Below, in pieces: positions 12,186-21,507 of a stretch of DNA of 64,000 bases. The position numbers and the translations under genes are program-made. How positions within the stretch are numbered: the stretch's first letter is position 1; the number at the start of each line of letters is the position of its first letter. The notes beneath the pieces were generated by a model. It did no database searches and was not told the DNA's origin. It saw only the letters and a program-made list of their open reading frames with translations. This stretch comes from Parastagonospora avenae f. sp. tritici 18332-5 (lineage: Eukaryota > Ascomycota > Dothideomycetes > Pleosporales > Phaeosphaeriaceae). Location of the stretch: positions 62,001-126,000 of the forward strand of contig JAFJTR010000011.1 in assembly GCA_022559985.1 (NCBI GenBank), given 5' to 3'.

Positions 12186-13452
12186 CTTGAAGAGTCTTGA
12201 ATTGAAGCGACTGTTTTAGTTGCGAGAGGGACAATTAAGCAGAGAAGGATGCTGAAGATGCTTGAGCTGATGATGCCTTGGAAACCACCTGCTGCCTTAA
12301 CCTTATATACACCTTCCGTGGTGATGAAGGAAGTTCGCCGCTCCAGCCTAGATGTACCCTTGCCATGCAATTTACCCCACCGCCCAGTACTAATCCCGCC
12401 ACAACCGAACTTCGTACAGCATGTCGCTACCCAAAGGGGCTGGCATGGGCTGGTAAAAGCAAGGCGCGGCAGGGTTCGGCTGGACAGTGTTGCATTGCAA
12501 AGTGCCCAAAGACGAGCAGATCAGCGTTTTACGCATGGGTAGGCAGAGTAGGTCACGCTCACCAGACGGTGGTGGTAGCTTTCGGCCGGCATTCTAGCGA
12601 AGCTACCGCAAAAGAAGGGCCAATGTTTATTTTTGGCCGTCAGCGATATTCAACTAACCTCCAGATCTGCCATAGACTTTGCCCAAGCTGTTGCAAAATG
12701 CTGTCATTTCCTCGTATTCGTGCTGTGCTGACACTCTTCGCGGGGCGTCGGATGAGGAAGTTGCGACTCGTGTGACGTCGATCGCGCCCCCGCTTGTTAT
12801 CTCGTGTTCCTTGGTCATGAGCTTAACGCTCCGCTTAGTGCGGGCACGGTTATTGCGAGAACAAAGCGTTTGCGGATGGCCTCACCGAGGTTGCTGGTAC
12901 AACGGTGGAACGTTCTACGATAGGGACGTCAGAGTTGCAACGGGCGTGATGGGTCCCAGCCGGAGGAGCCGCACCGATGATGCACCGCGGCATGGAGCAC
13001 CTTGCGTGACAATGAGAGCTTTTACACGGGGAATTGTGATGTACAAAAGTCATCAGATGTTACCTCGCTACCATCTGCACTGTGGAGTGAGCAACCGCAT
13101 CGTGATGACTTCAGCGAACCATCCAACATGTGCCCCAAGCGACCCGTATAGTACCCAGGAATTCTCTCAAAGGAAGTAACGATAAACGTTGTTGAAACAG
13201 GCTACGGGACGATGATAGCCGATAACATGGGTAGAACGGGAGACCCCAGTCGTTCAATATGGGCATATGTCTCCATTGGCCCTTGGCGTCGAAGTGACCT
13301 GTTCCTCGGTTTAGATTCGATAGTCCCGGATCTAAACGTGCAGCATGCACAATAGACTTCAATATCAATGCCGCAACAGCGGTGAGCGAATGTCCATTTT
13401 GCAGACTGCAAGGGTCCAAAATATGCTAGCGCGGGTATCAATAAGAACAGAA
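12186..13452. other. Intergenic region between the secreted-protein gene and CMR1
   Basis: This 1.27 kb lies upstream of the secreted-protein gene and downstream of CMR1. Apart from the TATA box I see no recognisable element. Frames up to about 165 codons exist on the plus strand but show no family and no splice-supported structure. Confidence 0.4.
12302..12309 (-). promoter_or_regulatory. TATA box of the secreted-protein gene
   Basis: On the minus strand the sequence reads TATATAAG inside GGTGTATATAAGG. It lies 117-124 bases upstream of the ATG at 12185, a typical distance for a highly expressed fungal gene with a short leader. Confidence 0.55.
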
Positions 13453-15066
13453 CTACATCCATAAGCACAACTTTCCGCTGGCAGTGCCCGCAGCAACCCA
13501 ATCCAGCGTAGGATGGAACTTTGCAACTGCTGGCACCGCAGTGATGCCATCTCCACCCAGTTGCGCCAATTGCTGACCCTTTGCGGTATAAATATCAACG
13601 AATCGGTTCATGTTGCCGATGCAGAACCGCTGCACACCGTCCTGAGGGAATTGCTGCCACTGTGCTCGTAATCTGCGCGCATCATCATTAGCATGTGTAC
13701 CTTTCGTGTTAGGATGACGGCCTTACATTGTAACCCAACGGCCCGTCTGATTGTTATGTGGCACGACGACTGATGGCTTCATATCAGCATCAGGCAGAGT
13801 CGTACCTGTAGCCCATTCCGCCGACTTGCTCAAATCGTGGATCTTGATGGTGTCATCGTATGATGCGGTGGCTACCTGGCCCGCAGAGTTCCACGCCGCA
13901 TGCGAAACTGACAGTCTGCTCTCGTGCTCGCCCACGAGTGCTGGAAGCCGCGAGTCACCCTTCCCACTGATTTTTCGCAGGTCCCAAATCTTCAAAGTGC
14001 GATCTAGAGAGGCGGTGGCTACGAGATGTGGTTGCTGAGGATGCAGGCTAAAGCCTCCGATCTTCTTCTCGGATAATTGGAAGAGCTCCGCTTGGTCCGA
14101 AGGTGTGCGCATGTCATACATGCCGAATCGACCGTCGAGTGTGGAAAAGTATAGCATATTTGCGTCGTCTTTGGATATCTCCAAACCGGACAACGGCTGG
14201 TCTTCATTCGGGTCAGATGGCCCGTAGACTTCGACAGCCACGCCTTTGGCCAGGTCTAGTTTCCGTACTGAAGAGTCATAAGACGCAGAGTAGAGTGCGT
14301 TGGAGTCGTGTGGGCTAAATTGGAAGGTATGTATTGTCCGTGTATGAGGCTTCAGAGTGGTGATGGTAGGACCTTCGTTATCAGCGTCTTCGTCGTCTTC
14401 TTGCTTCACTTCTGCAACTTTCTGCGACGCATCGCATATGCCCAGGTTGCCTAATTTGTCCCCTGCGAAGACGAGTGGTTTCTCTGTTGTCGGGTGCATG
14501 CCCATCGCATATATGCGCTCCGGCGTGATCTTGATCTCGTTGGGCTCAAAGTCCTCCCACAGCTGCAAGCCGCTCATCTTCTCTCTGAGCGCTCTCAGCT
14601 CTTTGTCCGTAGTCTCCTTTACATCGTCAAAATCGAATGTTCGCTCGTACGGGTTCGCTGGTCCAATGGACAAGAAGTTTCCGCTTCGATTCCAGTCCTT
14701 GCCAGCGACCACAATATCACTGAAGTTGAAAGCATCGCTGACGCGTTGCCGCTTTGCACGATCGGCCTCCTTGATAGCAACGTATTCGTCCTCAGCTTTG
14801 CGCTTCGCCTTCTCACTATCCGCCTCAATGCCTTTTAGACGCGAAGAAGTTCGCCTAGGAGCGATGTCTTCCTGTTTGATCTTCTTTGGCGCGGGCTTCT
14901 TGACTTTTGGCTTCGACGACGCAGCTGCTCTCGATTTTCCAGTCGGACCTAGACCAGCTTCGGCAGCCTCCATCTCCAAGTTCCGCAGCAGCGCCTGCGT
15001 CTTCGCGATATTCTCCTGCCGCTTGCGCTCATACTCGCTGAGCTCCACATTCTTGCCGCGCGCCAT
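13453..15066 (-). CDS. CMR1: WD40 protein Cmr1 (DNA damage-binding protein)
   Basis: Cmr1 (yeast YDL156W, human WDR76) is a WD40 protein that binds damaged DNA and chromatin and collects in stress-induced nuclear foci. Exons on the minus strand are 15066-13727 and 13672-13453, giving 519 residues (yeast 522). The intron 13673-13726 has GTAAGG, branch GCTAAT and GCAG. The N-terminus is a coiled, basic region (SEYERKRQENIAKTQALL, then Lys/Arg-rich NLS-like runs). The propeller starts near residue 180. Diagnostic pieces are PERIYAMGMHPTTEKPLVFAG, ATASLDRTLKIWDLR, and a C-terminal exon with FCIGNMNRFVDIY and TASGKLCLWM, which matches family ends exactly. Without the intron the protein would stop at WVTM and lose the last blade. 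Two MluI-type boxes lie about 310 bases upstream. Confidence 0.93.
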
Positions 15067-15646
15067 TGTGGATTGTCTTCCTTGCCGTCTGTAGGACTAT
15101 GCAAAAGTTCAAAATGAGGATCTAGTACGGTCGCGTGAAGCAGGGCTGGATTCTTGGGCGTGCGATGCGCGGAGTGGGTGCAAATGTGAAGATCGTCCTG
15201 TACAGCCAATTTGGCGATTCTCGCGACGTGGAGATGTTAGAGGAGTGGCAATGGTGTACCTGACGATCGGAATGGCACGCGTTGACAGTAATCCAAGAGT
15301 AACACGGGTTCAGCAGGCACCCGCAAGTTCGAGATTCGGAGGTCGCTCCTGCACGTCGCCACTAGCGCAAACGCGTTCGACGCGTCCGTCACGTGTCGTT
15401 GATATGCCAATTTATGAGTTCTAGATCTTGCAGCCATCTCAAATGTCCGTGATCTAGGCTTTCGCCATGCAACGTGAGACGACATGCCTAGGTGCTGCAG
15501 ACGGCCAATCTTGAGCAGCCTAGATTAAATCGACGAGACGTCAAGATCTTGCATGCGGTGGCGACGGGAGTCCGATCGATCTTGGCGGAAACTAGACGGA
15601 TCTCCACATCGACATCGAAGTTGATCTGAACACTGCAACCACAGCC
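15067..15646. promoter_or_regulatory. Divergent promoter region CMR1/COQ9
   Basis: The 580 bases between the two ATGs contain two ACGCGT boxes and a CACGTG box clustered at 15371-15395 (separate entry). No convincing reading frame is present. Confidence 0.5.
15371..15395. promoter_or_regulatory. Two MluI cell-cycle boxes plus an E-box
   Basis: ACGCGT occurs at 15371-15376 and again at 15380-15385, and CACGTG at 15390-15395. ACGCGT is the core site of the fungal MBF (Mbp1/Swi6) complex, which drives G1/S genes. The pair is about 305-325 bases upstream of CMR1, a gene linked to DNA metabolism in yeast. Both palindromic cores within 15 bases are unlikely by chance. Control of CMR1 rather than COQ9 is inference. 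Confidence 0.5.
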
Positions 15647-16459
15647 ATGGCGCCCGCTCGATTATCTAATTCGCTTCTCGGAACGTTCCGAGCTGCCTCA
15701 CATCGTCCAGTAGCCTCAGCTTGGAGACAGCGATGTTCATACCACTCGTACGATTACGCTGAAGCGCCACCCTTCTCAAAAGCCGAGTCTGCCATCCTCT
15801 CCTCGGCATACGCACATGTACCGAGCTACGGCTTTACGATAGATGCACTGAAATTGGGAGCTCGCGACGCCGGCTACCTCGATGTGTCTACCAATCTGTT
15901 CCCCCGGGGAGTTTTTGACCTGATCAACTACCATTTTGTGACCCAGCGATTGGCATTGAAGGACAATGTGCAGTTCCCGGACAATGGCGAGAAGAAGTTG
16001 GGCGTAGGATCGAAAGTTCGGACGCTCACTCTTGCACGGTTACGAGCAAACGAGCCGGTAATACATCGCTGGCAAGAGGCAAGTTCAACTACTCGACAAC
16101 TACATGCTTGTGCTAACATCGCGTAGGCACTCGCGATTATGGCCCAACCGACTTACGTATCGGCGTCGATATCAGAACTCGCAAAATTAGCAGACGAGGT
16201 ATGGTTCCTTGCCGGCGACCAGAGCGTCGACAGCAGCTGGTATACTAAGCGCGCGAGCTTGTCGACAATTTACTCTGCCACCGAGGTGTACATGACGCAA
16301 GACAAGTCGCCAAACTTCACTGAAACTGAGCAATTTCTGGACAACAGGTTGGCAGATCTCATGAAGGTCGGTGGCTTCATGGGTGCTTTGGGAGAATGGG
16401 TCAACTACACAGGACATTCAACTGTGAATGTGCTGAGGTCTAAAGGTGTGAGGATATAA
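15647..16459 (+). CDS. COQ9: Coq9, ubiquinone biosynthesis protein
   Basis: Coq9 is a mitochondrial lipid-binding protein that presents coenzyme Q precursors to Coq7 in the CoQ synthome. Exons are 15647-16078 and 16127-16459, giving 254 residues. Residues 1-35 are Arg/Ser/Ala-rich without acids (MAPARLSNSLLGTFRAASHR), fitting a matrix targeting signal. The body has the family features SAYAHVPSYGFTIDAL, GLINYHFV-like FDLINYHFV, RLRANEPVIHRWQEALAIMAQP and SWYTKRASLSTIYSATEVYMTQD. The intron 16079-16126 starts with GC (GAG|GCAAGT), has a GCTAAC branch site and ends GTAG; it is the only splice that keeps HRWQE joined to ALAIMAQP. The nearest GT donor would change the frame. The gene is divergent from CMR1. 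Confidence 0.93.
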
Positions 16460-18149
16460 TGCACGATTCCTGCCAAGTTTCCGAATTACTCGAGCTTAAC
16501 AGAAAACGCGGCGTGGTCACAAAGGATGCAATTGAAGTAATCTTTACTTTCTAACGCAATTCAATTGTGCGCAGGAGAGATTCATGATACCACCGTTCAC
16601 CTACACTTGATTTTCACATTTGCACCAATTTGAGTTAGGCAGTCTACCAGGCACTAGGAGAGACGTACTTGTGGACATCATGAGCAGTGTCTTTGCGATG
16701 CGCGCTACGTTCTTCTGCTGCAGTACCTCCAAGTACAGGCTCAGGGTCTCAGTCAGCCACAAGTTCCTGACGATCGCTTGCAAGAGGCTCTGGATGCTCA
16801 AAGCTGTCTCAGGTACCTGAATACTCCAGACGCAATGCTGCACAGGTACTGCGTGTCGAATAATACAGCTCTACATCCTGCGATCAAACTCGATGGCAGC
16901 TACCCAGCAGGTTCTCACGCTACTTCATCGATCGATAATGGTAATACAGTCGCCGTCACGGAGCTCTTGGGAATTGACACCAAACAGCCGCATGACATAA
17001 ATTGCCATGAAATGTATTCTCACTGCCTGCAGGTCATCACCGATTGTTTGCGTCGAAGCTCTTATTGGAGGGACTGGGCTCCGGCATACATCATTAGGGT
17101 CTCCTTGCTAGAGTGGAAGATTCGATTCACACTCCACGCTCGATGCAGACCGGCTCCCACGTAACAGCCGGTGATTAGCCCTGCAGGCATCTTTTCAGGG
17201 CCCAACACTTGTCCAAGGGGAAGGGTCCCTCTGGAGAATTTTGTCGAGAATGACCTCACGCTTGTGCCACGAGCGTTGCGGCCAGTGCGCATCACCAAAC
17301 TCAGATCTCGAAGGCGCATGTAGTGTATGCATAGTCGACGGTTGGCACCGCCCTGTAGCGACCGTTTTGTGCAGTTGCATGGTACACCTACGGCGAAGGG
17401 TCGGGCGAGGCACTTGATCATGTCTCCATGTCAAATATCTGACGGTCAGGGTGACAAAAAGTGGGCGGCGTGCGACGGGCGGTTGCTGCGAAGGACTGTT
17501 TCGTGGTTCTGGAGATCACCGGCCAGGTGTGCAATCGCGAAGACCCGAGCATCCGTGTCAGGGTCCTATTTCGATGTGGTGCCGCTTGGGCGATGGCTGG
17601 TGTAGGAGGCGAGGCTCATCGACGATCGTTGACGCTGACGGGGCTTCGGTAGTGGTTCGGTCTCGAACGGCCACGCCACACGATCGCTCCTCTTAGATCC
17701 TCCGATGCCAAGCCCATCTCGGAGCTGTCCTTGGGATCTGAGAATCGTGAATGCATCACGATGCTAGACACCATGGGTGCGATGGCAAGATGGGCCATAT
17801 GCCTACCTTCCTGGCCACCCGACCGCGACACTCCTCTTCCACCAGCACGTTCTGTCCACATCCGGCCAGCTCGACAAGCTCGACATCGCACCCAGCCATC
17901 CCACAGTGCTTCGAACATTGTCTCTGCGGACACTATTTCCAACATCTCCACGTGAAGTGTCACCGAAAAGCCGTCTACTTGCTGGTGCATCGTAACGCCG
18001 TCCCGCAAGAACATCCAAGACTCTTCCTTTCTGGGCTTGTAGTCGCGCACGTTGATGCTGTAACCGCCTTCGAGCGAGCGTCCCTGACGCCCATGGCAGA
18101 CGCCGTCTATCCCTAACATACGAGCCTGTACAGGACAGCCCCCGCGACC
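16460..18149. other. Long upstream region of the frq gene
   Basis: About 1.7 kb separates COQ9 from the FRQ start. No recognisable gene lies here. Neurospora frq has a leader over 1 kb long with several upstream ORFs and light/clock elements, and this region could be the equivalent. ATGs that would open short upstream ORFs occur at 17705 (20 codons), 17751 and 17761 among others. GATC/CGAT pairs are found at 16881-16895, 16929-16936 and 17681-17707. Confidence 0.45.
17681..17707 (+). promoter_or_regulatory. Candidate White Collar (light/clock) element upstream of frq
   Basis: The segment has CGATCG at 17681-17686 followed by GATCC at 17696-17700 and CGATG at 17703-17707. Neurospora light-response elements are built of paired GATC- and CGAT-type half-sites a few bases apart, and the clock box contains CGATGCC, which also appears here from 17703. 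It lies about 450 bases upstream of the FRQ ATG. The match is by eye against remembered consensus, so it is only a candidate. Confidence 0.3.
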
Positions 18150-21146
18150 ATGCACGACCCCCCAGGAACCATACCACCGGAAGCTGCCCGCGTCCACCCT
18201 CGCCGCATGCCAGCCCACAGGTCGGTATCGCTTCGACATAGTCCTCCTGCCTCGCGCGTGGGGAACAAAGCTGCAGTCGAACGCCAGGCGACAGTTCTCA
18301 GCTCGCCGAATGTTGCGAGCGACAAGGCCAATCCACCCAGTGTCTCGCCTGAGCTCCAGGCGAACAAGCACAGTTCTGGAGAGAGCAGTGACGCCGGCCG
18401 ATGGTTCGAAACCACCAACAATAACGCCCGCCAAAGCGGCGCATCTGCTGTCGACAGTCAGTGCTTCTGATCGAGTATCTCTGCGACTTCAGCTAATTCG
18501 TGTCCCACAGACGATCCGCCATTCTTCCTTCGCAACTCGTCTTCCTCCGAGACTCCTCCCGAGGGCCTCTCGGCCAACTCTGCCCATTATTCTCGGATCC
18601 ATTCAAATATGCCATATCGTCCCACGGCGCAAGTCGGCAACGATGGTAGCAGCACCGAGGACTTCCGGAGTGTCATCGATGATCTGACCATTGCGAACAA
18701 GAGACTGAAGCAGAGGCTGAAGAGGTACGAGAAGTCCCATGATGCCCATCTCGAAGAAGATAAGCTTTTCGAAGTGCGGTTTCACGGTCTTCCTGATCAC
18801 AAGAAGAAGGAGTTGGAAGAGACTCTCCGAAAGTTTGCAGCTGGACTCGATGATGCTACAGCGGACTATCCGCCCATCACACCATATCCGCCCACATTTG
18901 AGCAGCAGAAAACCCAGTCCTCGACGTCACATTTCAATGAGTCTGGCTATGCGTCAATGTCAGCGTCTGGTCAGAACTCCTCTGCCGTTTCGAATCAAGC
19001 TTCCAACCACGCCAACGACAGCCATAAGATGAGTAGTTCGGCCTATAAACACCAGCAGCAAAGTATCCAGTCCTACCTGCACGACGTGCATGGAAGCTTG
19101 CTTCCTCAGAGCAATGCTCCCATGACCGATAAATCGAAGAAGAAAATGGTCGTGCGTCGCCTCGAACAAATATTCGCTGGCAAGCGATCAGTCCCGGGGA
19201 GTCACCCGCAGCCGATGCAGCAGGAGGAGGTTGCTCAGTCAGCAGCTACTGCTGATCGCGAAGAGCGAGAAGCTACTGGTCGAAGCCTTAGACCTGAAGG
19301 CCTTCGTGTGGCTCGCATTCTATCAGGAGGTCGGGACACATTCACACCAGACTCTCGTGAGACCTTGGAGGGCTTGCAACCGAATGTGAACATCAGCGAA
19401 CAAGAATATGCGGGTCTAGGTTCGCCTGATCAACGACCAACGAGGCCATTGGATCTGGATCTTCTCCGAGCACAAGTCCCCGGTGAGAACATGGAGTATA
19501 TTCGTCATCTTGGCTTTACACCGCCAGACATGGAAACAGGCGATAAACCCGAAGAAGGACATGGCTGGCTATACCTCAACTTGCTCATCAACATGGCTCA
19601 ATTGCACACTCTCAACGTCACTCCCGAATTCGTCAAGGACGCATTGAATGATTACAGCGGCCACCTCGAGCTCAGCAGTGACGGACGCAAGATACGATGG
19701 AAAGGAGGTCTCGACATGACCAAGGGTATCAGCGATAGCTCGTCGGAAAACTTGAGCGGGGGTTCACCTGCGGAAGGCGGTTCACCTATCAAACGCCAGA
19801 GGACCGATGACAGCAGAGAAAACGATGAAGACGATGGACAAAGGGCGAGGAAAATAGCTCGAGCAACTCGTGAACGAGAGCTGGAGAAGTTTGCATATAA
19901 ACCCATGTTTTTCAAAAGGGGTGACTCTGAAGACGATGACGACAGTTATGGTTACGACATGGAGTCGTCTGGTGCTTCGATGCAGCAACGACATCATGCA
20001 GGAGATTCCTCTGGATTTGGCAGCTCCGCCATGCAGAGTGGTTCATCAACGAAAAATCGGCGAGAAGATGGACCCCTCATATTCTATACCAAAGCCAAGT
20101 TCTGTACCGATCTCAGCGGCGACCGCCTTGGTGCCTCTCTTATGCCTGGAGCTTACCAGCCCGTGACAAGCCAGCCTCTTGGGGTGACATCACAGGATGC
20201 AGTTCACGTCCAACATGCCTCTGGTCTTACTGAGCCTCGAGGGCCAATGGACGTCACGCCCATGGAATTGGACTCCAACGAGGGATCACGCACGGTCTCA
20301 AGTGATGAGTACTTTGGCTTTTCACCCGCATTGTTGAGGAACGATACCAGTGGCAGTGGCAGCCCCGCCGAACTGATGGACTTTGAAGCCTCCGGGCTAG
20401 GTGGCGTGTGGCCAGAGGACAACTTTGCCATCCGCGTGCGACGCTCGCAGACCCAAATTGCACCAACTGGGTCGATCGCCCGTCGCCGCTCCAACGTATA
20501 TCCAAAAAGAATACTTCGTGCCTTGGGCGAAGAATTATCCCCCGATACATCGCCTGCTGCACAGCCTGTGATCAAGAATGACATTATATCCGCGTCCCGA
20601 AAAACGCTGCCTAATTCGAAACTTCCTCCCGCGTCTTTCCTACCCTTCGACTCAGCATCCTCCCGCGATGTTGACTCTGAATTCGCCTCCGATGCAGATG
20701 AATCATCCGAAGCCGACTCAGAATCCGGCGAAGGTCCCGCCACAGCCATGCACATGTCCATCGACAACCACGACAGTGGCGATTCCGGCTCCGAAGCATC
20801 GCAGTACTCCGAAGACACCGATGACGACGGCAGCGTAGACTTCCTCGCCACCGCGCGCCAACTCGACCCCCAAACCATCCGCAACCAGGAGCGCGAGTAC
20901 GACGCCGCCGTCGCCGATCGCCTAGCTGAAGAGATTGTGGCGGGCAGTTCGGCAGCCACTGCTGGGGGTGGCAGTGGGTTCAACACACCCGATATGCCCG
21001 GGGGCCTGCATCGCGAGGGCAGTTCGAGGAAGCAGCGGGCCAGCACGACGAGCGGGAGTTTGTCGTCGCGCGCCAAGCTCAAGAGGGCGAGAACAAGCGA
21101 CAGCACGGGAGCGAAGAAGTCCAAGAACCAGAAGACTTCTGACTAG
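18150..21146 (+). CDS. frq: FREQUENCY circadian clock protein
   Basis: FRQ is the scaffold of the fungal circadian negative loop. It recruits casein kinase 1 and the helicase FRH to inhibit the White Collar complex. Exons are 18150-18456 and 18511-21146, giving 980 residues (Neurospora 989). The intron 18457-18510 (GTCAGT, AGCTAATT, CACAG) joins NNARQSGASAVDN to DPPFFLRNSSSSETPP. Features in order are HRSVSLRHSP near residue 23, the coiled coil DDLTIANKRLKQRLKRYEKS near 158-180, a casein-kinase-interaction-type block KKKMVVRRLEQIFAGKR near 315, the conserved GHGWLYLNLLINMAQLHTL near 460, acidic/PEST stretches, EREYDAAVADRLAEEI and a basic NLS-like tail. The second in-frame ATG (residue 20) could give a shorter form, as in Neurospora. 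Identity is very clear; use of two starts is speculation. Confidence 0.95.
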
Positions 21147-21507
21147 AGCCTAAAGCCTCTTTTTTTCTGCTTCTTGGTACACCATTTTGCTTTTACGATA
21201 CACAAGAAATCGGCGGCATATATTTGGGAAACCCACTTTCAGGTGGCCATTATTCTTTCCCCTTTTAGATCGGCATCGTTCTGGCGTCAGAGTTTGGATC
21301 GGAAACTTGATACCCCCTCCCGCAATTTGTTTTTCGCATCTTGCAATGCAGAGTCGTTAGGTTCGAATAGAAACTATTTTGTTATATGTGCTCCATGAGC
21401 TTTCTGAGTGTGAGCAGCAACAGCAACTGCTAGGCATTTTTTAAGTACGCTCTTCGCTCCAGATCCAGAATGCATCACATGGCCTCAAGTGTGATATATG
21501 CATCTTC
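21147..21507. other. Convergent 3' region between frq and the psuG-psuK fusion
   Basis: These 361 bases separate two converging stop codons and presumably hold both 3' UTRs. I see no other feature. Antisense transcription of frq, known in Neurospora as qrf, would start here if it exists. Confidence 0.4.

Noticed and set aside
17616..18434. 272-codon minus-strand frame overlapping the 5' end of frq
   Set aside because: It opens with TTG, has no family resemblance and mirrors the Ser/Pro-rich frq coding sequence. Antisense RNA may exist but a protein is not supported.
20204..21124. 306-codon minus-strand frame opposite the frq 3' half
   Set aside because: It is the complement of an acidic, Ser-rich coding stretch, a composition that routinely leaves the opposite strand open.
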